A DNA stretch of 64,000 nucleotides, taken from positions 3,041,001-3,105,000 of the forward strand of contig NZ_CP107913.1 in assembly GCF_036014115.1 (NCBI RefSeq), given 5' to 3'. Below the pieces are notes generated by a model that was not told the DNA's origin, searched no databases, and was given only the letters and a program-made list of their open reading frames with translations. Of this stretch, positions 8,223-16,759 are shown one piece after another. Both the position numbers and the translations under genes were made by a program. Each line of letters opens with the position of its first letter. Position 1 is the stretch's first letter. The DNA is from Streptomyces sp. NBC_00448. Lineage in GTDB: Bacteria > Actinomycetota > Actinomycetes > Streptomycetales > Streptomycetaceae.

Positions 8223-9140
8223 ATGCGGATGCTGTCGCGACACGCTCTGGCACTCACCGTGACCGCGGTTCTGCTGGGCGGATGCGGATTCGGCGGCGGT
8301 GCGCCGCACAGTGGCCGGGGGACGCCTCCCGCACACAGTTCGCAATCCGGGTCCGCCGCGCCCGCCGGCGGCACCCCGCGCGAGGCGGCCCCGGCGCGGC
8401 CGTGGAACACCCACCCGAGCAGCGTCGCCGCGCTCGGCGACTCCATCACCCGCGGCTTCGACGCCTGCAAGCCGGTGTCGGACTGCCCGGACGTGTCGTG
8501 GGCCACCGGCGGCCGGCAGCAGGTCGACAGCGTCAGCACGCGGCTGGGCGCCGCCAGCAGCTGGAACGTGGCCCGGTCGGGCGCGCACATCGCCGACCTG
8601 CCCGACCAGGCCCGCGCCGCGGCGGCCCACCACCCCGCGATGGTCACCGTGCTGATCGGCGCGAACGACGCGTGCGCGGCCGACACCGGCACGATGACGT
8701 CGGTGGCCGACTTCCGTGCCTCCTTCGACAGCACCCTGTCCTATCTGCACCGCACGCTGCCCACCACGCAGGTGCTGGTCGCCAGCATCCCCGACCTGCA
8801 ACGGCTCTGGTCGGTCGGCAAGGCCAACCCGCTGGGCCGCGAGGTGTGGAAGCTCGGGCTGTGCCCGACGATGCTGGACGACCCGACCTCCGACAGCCCG
8901 GCCGCCACCCAGCGGCGTACGGCGGTGCGCGACCGCGTGCAGGCGTACAACACGGTGCTCGGCCAGGTCTGCGCGACGTACCAGCGCTGCCGTTACGACG
9001 GCGGCGCGGTCTTCGCCTACCGTTTCGACACGAGAGACCTCAGCGACTGGGACTGGTTCCACCCCAACCCGCAGGGAGAGTCCCAACTGGCCCGGATCAT
9101 GGCGGCGGTGGCCGGCCGCCCGGCGACGGCGACGAGCTAG
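8223..9140 (+). CDS. SGNH/GDSL-family hydrolase, secreted lipoprotein
   Basis: A 305-residue protein. The ATG chosen has GGAGGG nine bases upstream and yields a lipoprotein signal MRMLSRHALALTVTAVLLGGC with lipobox cysteine at residue 21. SGNH blocks are visible: GDSITRGFD (nucleophile Ser), the Gly of the oxyanion hole, IGANDAC (Asn) and DWFHPNPQGE (Asp and His). Such enzymes are esterases or carbohydrate deacetylases acting outside the membrane. The next gene starts 66 bases downstream and may be co-transcribed. Confidence 0.88.
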   Translation: MRMLSRHALALTVTAVLLGGCGFGGGAPHSGRGTPPAHSSQSGSAAPAGGTPREAAPARPWNTHPSSVAALGDSITRGFDACKPVSDCPDVSWATGGRQQVDSVSTRLGAASSWNVARSGAHIADLPDQARAAAAHHPAMVTVLIGANDACAADTGTMTSVADFRASFDSTLSYLHRTLPTTQVLVASIPDLQRLWSVGKANPLGREVWKLGLCPTMLDDPTSDSPAATQRRTAVRDRVQAYNTVLGQVCATYQRCRYDGGAVFAYRFDTRDLSDWDWFHPNPQGESQLARIMAAVAGRPATATS

Positions 9141-9206
9141 CCGGCGCCCTCCCAAAGGCGCCGGCGCCCCCTGCGCAGACCTACCGAAACGACAGGAAGC
9201 GAGCCC

Positions 9207-9833
9207 ATGGACTCGATCCGCATCCGCACGGCCCGCCTCGACGAACTGCGGCTGCTGCAGGGCGTGGAGGCCGCCGCGGGGCGGTGTTTCCGCGAGATCG
9301 GCATGCCCGAGATCGCCGACGACAGCCCCCTCCCGCTCGCCGAACTCGCCCGCTACCAGCAGGCCGGGCTCGCATGGGTCGCGGTCGACGCGCGAACGGG
9401 CCAGGGCCCGGACACGGACACGGACACGGACACCGGCCCGGGAGCGGACACCGGCCCGGGAGCGGGCGTCAGCGCGGGCCCGGAAGCGGGCGCCGGGCGG
9501 GACAAGGAGACGCCCGTCGCGTACCTCATCGCCGACCCCGTCGACGGCAACCTCCACGTCGAGCAGGTCTCGGTCCACCCCGACCGCGCGCACCGGCGGA
9601 TCGGCCGCGCCCTGCTCGACCACCTCGCCGACCACGCCTCGGCCCGCGCGATCCCCGCGCTGACGCTCACCACCTTCACCCAAGTGCCGTGGAACGCGCC
9701 GTACTACGCGCGCTGCGGATTCCGCGCCCTGGACGACGCCGAACTCACCGCCGGGCTCCGCCGTATCCGCGCCCGCGAGGCCGCCTACGGCCTGGACCGC
9801 TGGCCCCGGGTCTGCATGCGCAAGGACCTGTGA
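9207..9833 (+). CDS. GNAT family N-acetyltransferase with a repetitive insertion
   Basis: A 208-residue protein with AGGAAGCGAG upstream of the ATG. The acetyl-CoA site lies in VSVHPDRAHRRIGRALLDHL (motif A). Between strands beta3 and beta4, at about residues 66-100, there is a low-complexity insert of alternating Asp-Thr and Gly-Pro units, encoded by near-perfect short DNA repeats at 9411-9465. Without the insert the domain would have the usual GNAT length. The acyl acceptor is unknown. Confidence 0.85.
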   Translation: MDSIRIRTARLDELRLLQGVEAAAGRCFREIGMPEIADDSPLPLAELARYQQAGLAWVAVDARTGQGPDTDTDTDTGPGADTGPGAGVSAGPEAGAGRDKETPVAYLIADPVDGNLHVEQVSVHPDRAHRRIGRALLDHLADHASARAIPALTLTTFTQVPWNAPYYARCGFRALDDAELTAGLRRIRAREAAYGLDRWPRVCMRKDL

Positions 9834-9872
9834 CCCGGCCGGCGACGCCGAAGACCTGCCGTGCCGCGCGCC

Positions 9873-12335
9873 TCAGCCGACCGGGTGGGAGAGGGTGGCC
9901 GTCAGCCGGGAGTCGGCGCTGGAGCGGGCCGCGTCCAGGGTGAACGGCCCCGGCGCCGGCCGCCATCCGCCGGCCGCCTCGTCCCAGAACTCCGCTGCCC
10001 GCAGGGGAAGTTCGAGCACGGCCTCGGCGCTCTCGCCCGGCTCGGCCGTCACGGTCGCGAACCCGGCCAGCCGGCGGGCGCCGCCGGACGGTGTGAGGTA
10101 GACCTGCACGACCTCCCGGCCGGCCCGGTCGCCGCTGTTGCGCACCGTGACCCGTACCGTCGCCAGCACGCCGTCCGCCGGGGAGGGTTGTGCCTCCAGC
10201 GCGGTGTACTCCCAGGTGGTGTAGCCCAGTCCGTGCCCGAAGGGGTACGCGGGGGCGGGTCCGGTGCGGGCGGCCCAGGCGCGGTAGCCGATCGACGGCC
10301 CTTCGTCGTACCGCAGTTCGCCGTCCTGGGGGGCCACCTGGCTGATCGGGGCGTCGGCCAGTCGGGCCGGCCAGGTGGTGGGCAGCCGGCCGCCCGGCTC
10401 CTCGGCGCCGAGCAGCACGTCGGCCAGCGCCGCCCCGGCCTCCTGGCCGGGGAACCACGCCAGCAGCACCGCCGCCACGTCCTCGCGCCACGGCATCTCC
10501 ACCGGAGCGCCCGCGTTGACCACCACGACCGTGCGCGGGTTGACCGCGGCCACCCGTGCCACCAGCTCGTCCTGCCGGCCCGGCAGCCGCAGGTCGGTCC
10601 GGTCGAAGCCCTCGGACTCCACCCGCTCGGTCGTCGCGACCACCACCACGGCGGTCTCCGCGGCAGCGGCCGCCGCGACCGCCTCGGCCAGCAACTCCTC
10701 CGGGTCCTGCTCCGGTTCGCCGTGCAGCAGGCTGAACCCGACCGCCTGGATGGGCAGTTCGGCCAGCTCCGGCGGCAACTCGTAGCGCAGCGAGACCCGT
10801 ACCGGCTGGTCGGCGGCCAGCTCCACGGTTCCGCGTTCCGCCGGGCGGCCGAAGAACGCCTCGAACGGGTCCTCGTGCGCGTCGGCCTGGACCCCCTCGA
10901 AGAGCACCCGCCCGTCGACCTCCAGCCGGAACCCGCCGTTGCCGCGCGTGCCGAACCGGTGCGCGCCGGCCACCGCCGGCACGAACTCCCCGCGCACCTC
11001 GACCGCGCTCACCTCCTCGTACACCACGCCCTCGGGCAGGTCGCCCATCCACTGCACCTGCCCGCTCGGCAGCGGCTCGCTGCCCAACTCCCGCCCCCGC
11101 GCGTCCAACGCGACCGCGTGCAGCGCGAAACCCGGCCCTGCGGTGCCCAGTTCGTCACTCGGGTCGGCGCCCACCGCGTACACCAGCGGCTCCTGCCGCG
11201 GCAGCGCCGCCCGCAGGCCGTCCAGCGGCGAGACCACATGGTCGGGGAAGACCTGCGCCGACCCGCCGCCGAGCACCCGGGCGTGCCGCGCCGCCGCGCC
11301 GATCAGCGCCACCCCGCCGCCGTAAGGGTCGATCGGCAGCACCGGGCGGCCCTGCCGCGGCTCGTTCCGCACCAGCACGCAGCCGCGCACGGCGACCTCG
11401 CGGGCCAGCGCCGCGCCGTCCACCTCGGCCGGCCGTTCCGCCACGTCCGCCGGCGCCCCCGCGAGCACCCCGGCCCGCGCCGCCAGCCGCAGCACCCGCG
11501 CCGCCGCCTCGTCGACCAGCCGCTCGTCCACCTCGCCGGCCCGCACCGCCGCGTCCAGCGCCTCGCCGTACACCGTCATCGGGCCGGGCATCGCGATGTC
11601 CAGCCCGCCCACGAGCGCGCCCACCGTCGACCGCGCCCCGAACCAGTCCGACACCACCACCCCGTCGAAGCCCCACTCCTCGCGCAGCACCCCGCGCAGC
11701 AGCGCCTCGTGCTCCGTCATCGACACGCCGTTCACCGCGTTGTACGCCGCCATCACCCCCCACGGCCGCGCGTCCCGCACGATCGCCTCGAACGGTGCCA
11801 GATACAGCTCCCGCAGCGCCCGCTCGCCCACCACGTTGTCCACCGTGAACCGCTCGCTCTCGGCGTCGTTGGCCACGAAGTGCTTCACCGTGACCCCCAC
11901 ACCGCCGTCCTGCACGCCCCGGACGTACGCCGTGCCGATCACGCCGGTGAGATACGGGTCCTCGCTGTACGCCTCGAAGTGCCGCCCGCCCAGCGGGCTG
12001 CGATGCAGGTTCACGGTGGGCGCCAGCAGCACATGGACTCCCTTGCGCCGGGCCTCCTGCGCCAGCAACCGCCCCACCCGCCGGGCCAGTTCCGGGTCCC
12101 AGCCCGCCGCCAGCGCCGTCGGACTCGGCAGCGCGACCGACGGGTCCACCGCCGTCCAGCGCCGCCCCCGCACCCCGATCGGCCCGTCCGACATCACCAG
12201 TTCCCCCAGCCCCACCTCGGGCACCGCCCCCAGGGCCCACATGTCCTTGCCCGCCAGCAGCCCCGCCTTCTCCGCCAACCCCAGCTTCCCCAACGCCTCG
12301 GCAACCACCCGCTCGACCGCGCCCCGCTCCGCCAT
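9873..12335 (-). CDS. Glycoside hydrolase family 3 beta-glucosidase with inserted PA14 domain
   Basis: An 820-residue enzyme. The ATG giving MAERGAVERV was picked because a GGAGGG sequence stands 8 bases upstream; the longer reading of 31 Arg/Pro-rich residues is unlikely. The (beta/alpha)8 domain comes first, with substrate-site KHFVANDAE and the nucleophile Asp230 in GVVVSDWFG. A PA14-like segment sits at roughly residues 390-530, inside the (alpha/beta)6 domain, and a fibronectin III-like domain ends the protein. No signal peptide, so it is probably cytoplasmic, hydrolysing imported beta-glucosides. Confidence 0.92.
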   Translation of the reverse strand: MAERGAVERVVAEALGKLGLAEKAGLLAGKDMWALGAVPEVGLGELVMSDGPIGVRGRRWTAVDPSVALPSPTALAAGWDPELARRVGRLLAQEARRKGVHVLLAPTVNLHRSPLGGRHFEAYSEDPYLTGVIGTAYVRGVQDGGVGVTVKHFVANDAESERFTVDNVVGERALRELYLAPFEAIVRDARPWGVMAAYNAVNGVSMTEHEALLRGVLREEWGFDGVVVSDWFGARSTVGALVGGLDIAMPGPMTVYGEALDAAVRAGEVDERLVDEAAARVLRLAARAGVLAGAPADVAERPAEVDGAALAREVAVRGCVLVRNEPRQGRPVLPIDPYGGGVALIGAAARHARVLGGGSAQVFPDHVVSPLDGLRAALPRQEPLVYAVGADPSDELGTAGPGFALHAVALDARGRELGSEPLPSGQVQWMGDLPEGVVYEEVSAVEVRGEFVPAVAGAHRFGTRGNGGFRLEVDGRVLFEGVQADAHEDPFEAFFGRPAERGTVELAADQPVRVSLRYELPPELAELPIQAVGFSLLHGEPEQDPEELLAEAVAAAAAAETAVVVVATTERVESEGFDRTDLRLPGRQDELVARVAAVNPRTVVVVNAGAPVEMPWREDVAAVLLAWFPGQEAGAALADVLLGAEEPGGRLPTTWPARLADAPISQVAPQDGELRYDEGPSIGYRAWAARTGPAPAYPFGHGLGYTTWEYTALEAQPSPADGVLATVRVTVRNSGDRAGREVVQVYLTPSGGARRLAGFATVTAEPGESAEAVLELPLRAAEFWDEAAGGWRPAPGPFTLDAARSSADSRLTATLSHPVG

Positions 12336-12432
12336 CCCGCCATCCCTCCGCCGCCGACGACTGATCCGCGGCCCCAGTATCACCGCCCGCCCCCACCCAG
12401 GAGGAGACCTCGGCACGTCCGGGCCCATGACG

Positions 12433-12469
12433 CCGCTCGCCCCCCGGCAGGGCGCCGGGGGGCGAGCGG
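12433..12469 (-). terminator. Perfect 16-bp stem-loop downstream of ohr
   Basis: CCGCTCGCCCCCCGGC pairs perfectly with GCCGGGGGGCGAGCGG around a 5-base loop. It starts about 37 bases past the ohr stop codon on the minus strand and before the GH3 start. There is no U-tract. The very stable perfect stem makes it the strongest terminator-like hairpin noticed in the window. Confidence 0.7.
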
Positions 12470-12506
12470 TGGAAAGCGAAAGGGCGGCGAAACGGAGCGC
12501 GGCGGG

Positions 12507-12935
12507 TCAGATCACGCTGAGCCGCACATCCACGTTCCCGCGCGTCGCGTTGGAGTACGGGCACACCTGGTGCGCCTTCTCCACCAGGTCCTTCGCCGTG
12601 GCCTCGTCCACCTCGGGAATCGACACCGCGATCTCGACGGTCAGCCCGAACCCGCCGCTCCCGACCTTCCCGATCCCCACCTTCGCGGTCACCCGCGACC
12701 CGGAGATGTCGGCCTTCGCCTGGCGCGCCACCACGCCCAGCGCCCCCTGGAAGCACGCGCTGTACCCCGCCGCGAAGAGCTGCTCCGGGTTCGTCCCCGC
12801 CCCGCTCCCGCCCATCTCCTTCGGCGGGTTCACCACCACGTCGAGCTTGCCGTCGTCACTCGCGACCCGGCCGTCCCGGCCGTTCTCCGCGGTGGCAACC
12901 GCCGTGTACAGGACATCTACGGACTGGATGGTCAT
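12507..12935 (-). CDS. ohr: Organic hydroperoxide resistance protein Ohr
   Basis: A 142-residue OsmC/Ohr-fold peroxidase that reduces organic hydroperoxides using lipoyl-linked thiols. Both redox cysteines are present: Cys61 in GYSACFQGAL and Cys125 in AHQVCPYSNATRGN. The ATG is preceded by AGGAGG with 8-base spacing. It diverges from a MarR-family gene, the usual ohr/ohrR arrangement, and the 111-base gap between them holds TCCTTG half-sites. Confidence 0.95.
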   Translation of the reverse strand: MTIQSVDVLYTAVATAENGRDGRVASDDGKLDVVVNPPKEMGGSGAGTNPEQLFAAGYSACFQGALGVVARQAKADISGSRVTAKVGIGKVGSGGFGLTVEIAVSIPEVDEATAKDLVEKAHQVCPYSNATRGNVDVRLSVI

Positions 12936-12977
12936 GAACGGTTCCTCCTGAGGAACGGCCTCGCGTCGCGCCTGCAA

Positions 12978-13031
12978 TGTTTCCTTGCCTAATGAACGAT
13001 GTCCTTGATGTTTCAGATTGTCAAGGAAACA
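12978..13031. promoter_or_regulatory. Array of inverted half-sites between ohr and the MarR gene
   Basis: TGTTTCCTTG at 12978-12987 and its exact complement CAAGGAAACA at 13022-13031 form a perfect 10-bp inverted repeat. A third half-site, TCCTTGA at 13002-13008, pairs with TCAAGGA at 13021-13027. This suggests two overlapping dimer sites controlling both divergent genes. Binding by the adjacent MarR protein is inferred. Confidence 0.6.
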
Positions 13032-13046
13032 GGTACCCTCGCCCCC

Positions 13047-13466
13047 ATGACCCGCCGCATGGACCCGCTCACCGCCGAGGTGCTCGACCTCATCGGCACG
13101 GTCGTGGCGCGCTACCACCAGGAGTACGACGCGGCCGCGGCCGTGCACCACCTGACCGGCGCGCAGGCCCGGGTCCTGGCGCTGCTGGCCACCGACCCCT
13201 TGCCGATGCGCAAGATCGCCGAGCGGCTGAAGTGCGAGCCGTCCAACGTCACGGGCATCGTGGACCGGCTGGAGGCGCAGGGCCTCGCCGAACGCCGCAA
13301 CAACCCGGCCGACCGCCGGGTCAAGCTCGCGGCTGCCACCGACCGGGGGCGCGCGACGGCCGAACAGCTCAGGGACTCCCTGGAGTTCGCCCGCGAACCG
13401 CTGGCGGCGCTGTCGGAGGGAGAACGCGGCGTGCTGCGGGACCTGCTCGCCCGCATGGTGCGGTAG
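13047..13466 (+). CDS. MarR family transcriptional regulator diverging from ohr
   Basis: A 139-residue winged-helix repressor; an alternative ATG four codons in is possible. The helix-turn-helix and wing are seen in MRKIAERLKCEPSNVTGIVDRLEAQGLAERR and the DRR wing tip. The position beside ohr suggests an OhrR role, but the N-terminal half lacks the reactive cysteine that senses peroxides in classical OhrR; the only cysteine, Cys63, lies in the recognition-helix region. It could therefore respond differently, so no gene symbol is given. Confidence 0.82.
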   Translation: MTRRMDPLTAEVLDLIGTVVARYHQEYDAAAAVHHLTGAQARVLALLATDPLPMRKIAERLKCEPSNVTGIVDRLEAQGLAERRNNPADRRVKLAAATDRGRATAEQLRDSLEFAREPLAALSEGERGVLRDLLARMVR

Positions 13467-13535
13467 GGCCGCACGGCTCGGCAGGCCCGGACGGTTCGGC
13501 GAGACCGTACGGCGATCGGCACCGGTGCGGCGCCG

Positions 13536-14114
13536 CTACCCCGCCCGCTTCGTCGTCACTCCGCCCCACATCGCCAGGCCGCGCACCCTGATCCTCGGCG
13601 CCCCCGCCACCCCGGGCCCGCTCGCCTTGCGCCCGAACAGCCCCAGGAAACCCACCCCGTTGACGTACACCTCGGCGTCCGCCGGGACCACGATCTTCAT
13701 CCCGCCCCAGAACGCGTACGCGCGGATGCGGGTTTCGGCCCCGGTGAACCGCGCCTCGCTGAGGTCGATCACGCCGCCGCCCCACACACACAGCGCCGTC
13801 ATCGAACGCGGCACCGCCCAGGCGCCCTTGCGCGCGAACCCGCCGAAGACGGCGACCGCCCACCGCGACCCCCACCCCGCCCGGGCCGGCGACGCCCCGG
13901 TATCCCTACCCGCGCCCGCGGGCAGGTCCCGGGTGAGAGCGTCCAACTCGGCGTAGCGCTTGGCGCCGTAGGCCGCGCTGACCCGCGTGTCGAGTTCGGC
14001 GAAGTCGATCCGCCCCTCGGCCGCCGCCTCGCGCAGCGCCTCGGCGACCTGCTCGCGGTCGCGGTCGGAGGGCCGCAGCTCCTCCCGGCGGACCCGCGCG
14101 GGGAGTTCCGTCAT
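13536..14114 (-). CDS. DUF1707 domain protein with C-terminal LiaF-like region
   Basis: A 192-residue protein. Residues 10-62 are the DUF1707 domain (LRPSDRDREQVAEALREAAAEGRI... YAELDALTRDLP), a short helical module common in actinobacteria. The C-terminal 100 residues resemble the beta-rich DUF2154/LiaF domain, with Trp-Gly-Gly repeats (CVWGGGVIDLS, AFWGGMKIVVP, LAMWGGVTTK). There is no clear membrane segment. Function unknown; related proteins are linked to envelope-stress signalling. Confidence 0.82.
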   Translation of the reverse strand: MTELPARVRREELRPSDRDREQVAEALREAAAEGRIDFAELDTRVSAAYGAKRYAELDALTRDLPAGAGRDTGASPARAGWGSRWAVAVFGGFARKGAWAVPRSMTALCVWGGGVIDLSEARFTGAETRIRAYAFWGGMKIVVPADAEVYVNGVGFLGLFGRKASGPGVAGAPRIRVRGLAMWGGVTTKRAG

Positions 14115-14165
14115 GCCCCGATGCTCTCACGCACCGGCCGCGCAAGGGCCGACGCGGCCGAGGAT

Positions 14166-15236
14166 TCAGGCGGCGGTGACCGGGCGGGGCCCGCTCGACT
14201 CGCGCACGATGAGTTCGGGCTTGATGAGGCGCCGCACCGGTGGGCTCGTCTCGCCGGCGACCCGCTGGAGGACGAGCGAGACGGCGAGTTCGCCGATCAG
14301 CCGGGTGGGCAGGCGGACCGAGGAGAGCGAGGGGCGCATCCACGCGGAGTAGGCGTGGTCTCCGTATCCGACCATGCGCACGTCGTCCGGCACGCGGATG
14401 CCCCGCTCCGCCAGCGCCCGGGCGACCCCGAGGGCGAAGTAGTCGTCCCCGACGGTGACGGCGTCGAACGCGGTGTCCGTGTCGAGGAACTCGCGGCAGG
14501 CGCGATACGCCTCCTCCGGTCGCCAGTCGGACTCGCCGGTCTCGAACCGCCGGCTCGGCACCGGAACCGTGCGCGAGGTCGTGCCGGCCACCTCGGCGAG
14601 CGCGCGGGCGAACCCGCGCTGCCGGTTGGCGATGGTGCTGATCGCCAGGTCCTCCTCGAAGCTGACGATCGACCGGGCGCCCTGGCTGAGCAGATGGCGG
14701 ACGGCGGCGTACTCCCCGGCCTCGCTGTCGACCCCGACGAAGTCGCAGCTGAGCTGGTCGATCTCGCGTGACACGGCGACGACGGGGATGCCCTCGGCGC
14801 GGACCCGGGCCCACGGGTCGCGCTCGCCCTGGACGGGGATCACCACTGCTCCGGCCAGGCCGGCGTCGGTGATCCGCGTGGCGATGCCCGCCTCCTGGCT
14901 CGCGCTCTCCTCGGTGATGAAGAGGTCGAGCGCGTAGCCGGCCGCGCGGGCGCCGGCCTCGATCGCCCCGATCAGCTCGGAGGCGAACACGTGGGTCGAG
15001 GACGGGATCGTCAGGCCGATGGTCCGCGACCTCGACCGGGCCGCGGGGGCGGGTTCGGTGCCGGGACGGGACGCGCCCGGCGTGATGTACCCGATCCGGA
15101 CGGCCTCTTCGAGGACGAGGTCGCGGGTGCGGGTACCCACGCCGTCCTTGCCTCTCAGCGCCCGGGAGACCGTGTTGACCGACAGACCGAGGTTCTCGGC
15201 GAGGTCGCTCAGGGTGCTGCGTCGCATGGTGGCCAC
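14166..15236 (-). CDS. LacI family transcriptional regulator
   Basis: A 356-residue repressor. The helix-turn-helix and hinge are at residues 6-55 (TLSDLAENLGLSVNTVSRALRGKDGVG), followed by a periplasmic-binding-protein-like effector domain with GLTIPSSTHVFASELIGAIE and a C-terminal dimer segment. The GTG start has AAGGAGG 13 bases upstream; an ATG three codons later is possible. It precedes a two-gene unit and a divergent sugar-type transporter, and the palindromes at 16667-16710 are its likely operators. Confidence 0.92.
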   Translation of the reverse strand: MATMRRSTLSDLAENLGLSVNTVSRALRGKDGVGTRTRDLVLEEAVRIGYITPGASRPGTEPAPAARSRSRTIGLTIPSSTHVFASELIGAIEAGARAAGYALDLFITEESASQEAGIATRITDAGLAGAVVIPVQGERDPWARVRAEGIPVVAVSREIDQLSCDFVGVDSEAGEYAAVRHLLSQGARSIVSFEEDLAISTIANRQRGFARALAEVAGTTSRTVPVPSRRFETGESDWRPEEAYRACREFLDTDTAFDAVTVGDDYFALGVARALAERGIRVPDDVRMVGYGDHAYSAWMRPSLSSVRLPTRLIGELAVSLVLQRVAGETSPPVRRLIKPELIVRESSGPRPVTAA

Positions 15237-15348
15237 CGTCCTCGCCCCGCCTCCTTGTCGTCAGCTCACTCTATCCACCGCCGCGTCGGCCGGGTCCCGC
15301 TCCCTGCCGCTCCCTGCCGCCCCCTCGGCCGGGTCCCCGGGCCAGCGC

Positions 15349-15681
15349 TCACTCCTTGAGGGCGAGGTAGATCCGCGCCAGCGGAGCGGTGCGCCCGCCG
15401 GAGCGCTGGACGACCAGCCGCAGCCAGTGGCCGAAGTCGCGCAGCGGGAGGGTGATCACGCCGCTCGCGGCGGCCTTGACGGCGGGCGCCTCGTGGTCGA
15501 CCCAGGCGAGACCGTCGGCGGACACCTGCGGGGTGAGGGTGACGGTGGCCTCCTCGCCCGGTTCGAGGAACTGCACGAACCAGCGGGCCTCGCCCGCCCA
15601 CGCGACTTCGAACGGCTCGGTGGCGAACTCGTCCTCGACGCGGATGCCGCGTTCGAGGACGGCGGTCTGGGATTCACGCAT
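15349..15681 (-). CDS. Small protein of the DUF6772-type locus, unknown function
   Basis: A 110-residue protein from the ATG at 15681; a GTG three codons upstream overlaps the preceding stop as GTGA and is equally plausible, so translation is probably coupled. It looks beta-rich, with WFVQFLEPGEEATVTLTPQVSADGLAWVDHE and a C-terminal FGHWLRLVVQRSGG, resembling a jelly-roll or Ig-like carbohydrate-associated fold. No signal peptide. It forms a two-gene unit with the upstream gene; function unknown. Confidence 0.72.
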   Translation of the reverse strand: MRESQTAVLERGIRVEDEFATEPFEVAWAGEARWFVQFLEPGEEATVTLTPQVSADGLAWVDHEAPAVKAAASGVITLPLRDFGHWLRLVVQRSGGRTAPLARIYLALKE

Positions 15682-15686
15682 GGTGG

Positions 15687-16664
15687 TCACCAATCTGCCG
15701 AGATCACGACGGAGTCGAGGTAGAGGAAGTTGCGCTGCCCGCTGAGCGTGCGCACGGAGAAGTAGAAGTTGAGCAGGTTCTCCAGCGAGCCGTAGCGCTC
15801 CTCGTAGGGCGGGACGGGGACGTGCGACCAGTCCATGGTCCGGTCGTTGAGCTGGAGTTCGACGTTGCGGCGCGCGTCCGTGTCGATCACCCAGCGCAGG
15901 TAGTGCCAGTTGACCTTGGTCGGCACCTCGTTCATGCACAGTTCCTGCGGGTCGCCGTAGGCTCGCCAGTCCTCCGGGTTCGGCGCCGTGAAGTCCGCGG
16001 CGTACGGGTGGTCGACCTTGCCCTCGTAGTGCTCCCGCGGGGTCGGCTCGGGGACGACGGGGTACATCCACTGCCGCCGCATCCGGCCCTCGGCGTCGGC
16101 GTTCTGGTAGCGCGCCACCGTGTGGTAGCGCAGCCCGCCGTCGCCGCACAGGTCCGTCGCGACGGTGAAGGCGCCGAACTGGGCCTCCGACGGGTGCTGG
16201 TTGCCGTCCCACGCCATGTCGCCGAACCCGTCGACGGCATCGGGCCCGACGGTGGCCTCGGCCTTGTAGGCGAGGTACGCCTCGATCTGCAGCAGGCCGC
16301 GACCGCTCATCGTCAGCCGGCGGATCGCCGTCGCCGTGTGCCCGGGGTGGGGGCGGGTGGCGAGCTTGAGCGCGTAGGTGCCCGACATCGCGCCGTGGGT
16401 GCCGACGTCGAAGAAGTCGCACGAGGACAGCTGCGGCGGGCGGAAGTCGCGGAAGTGGCGGTCGAGCGAGTCGTAGTCGCCCCGCCCGTTGTAGTTGCCG
16501 CCGAGCTCCACCCAGCCGTGCAGGCCGGAGTTGAAGTCGTCGTGGGCGAGTATCCGGCGCAGGGGGTTGAACCGGGACAGCGCCGGGTCGGTGCTGCGCA
16601 GGGCGTCACGCAACTGGGACCCGAGGTCGCCGTCCGGGGTGGACGTTGAGGTCGTCATGGTCAT
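15687..16664 (-). CDS. DUF6772-like protein, probable sugar-locus enzyme of unknown function
   Basis: A 325-residue protein beginning MTMTTSTSTP; the second ATG two codons in is also possible, and no clear Shine-Dalgarno is present. It has Trp/Tyr-rich segments (DDFNSGLHGWVELGGNYNG, MAWDGNQHPSEAQFGAF, NWHYLRWVIDTDARRNVEL) like a beta-sandwich lectin or hydrolase domain; I recall this family as DUF6772, not verified. It lacks a signal peptide. Placement with a LacI regulator and an MHS transporter suggests catabolism of an imported compound. Confidence 0.75.
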   Translation of the reverse strand: MTMTTSTSTPDGDLGSQLRDALRSTDPALSRFNPLRRILAHDDFNSGLHGWVELGGNYNGRGDYDSLDRHFRDFRPPQLSSCDFFDVGTHGAMSGTYALKLATRPHPGHTATAIRRLTMSGRGLLQIEAYLAYKAEATVGPDAVDGFGDMAWDGNQHPSEAQFGAFTVATDLCGDGGLRYHTVARYQNADAEGRMRRQWMYPVVPEPTPREHYEGKVDHPYAADFTAPNPEDWRAYGDPQELCMNEVPTKVNWHYLRWVIDTDARRNVELQLNDRTMDWSHVPVPPYEERYGSLENLLNFYFSVRTLSGQRNFLYLDSVVISADW

Positions 16665-16666
16665 TA

Positions 16667-16682
16667 ACGTTATTGGTAACGT
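16667..16682. promoter_or_regulatory. Palindromic LacI-type operator 1
   Basis: ACGTTA-TTGG-TAACGT is a perfect 16-bp inverted repeat lying 3 bases upstream of the DUF6772-like start codon and between the two divergent transcripts. Length and symmetry suit a LacI-family dimer. Assignment to the LacI gene at 14166-15236 is inferred from locus organisation. Confidence 0.6.
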
Positions 16683-16692
16683 GAAAAAAATA

Positions 16693-16730
16693 CAAGAACC
16701 TTGATTCTTGGCGGATGCGGTCGTTAGGGT
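16693..16730 (+). promoter_or_regulatory. Second palindrome overlapping a candidate promoter for the transporter
   Basis: CAAGAA at 16693 and TTCTTG at 16705 form a perfect 6-bp inverted repeat with a 6-bp spacer. Its right arm overlaps TTGATT (16701-16706), which with TAGGGT (16725-16730) and an 18-bp spacer makes a plausible promoter firing toward the transporter. A protein bound here would cover the -35 region. Confidence 0.5.
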
Positions 16731-16759
16731 GCCGATGTCCACTGACGGAAGGTTCAGCA

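Noticed and set aside
9861..12992. A 1043-codon open frame on the plus strand opposite the GH3 gene
   Set aside because: The minus strand encodes a complete GH3 enzyme with intact motifs and a ribosome-binding site; the plus frame is its complement shadow.
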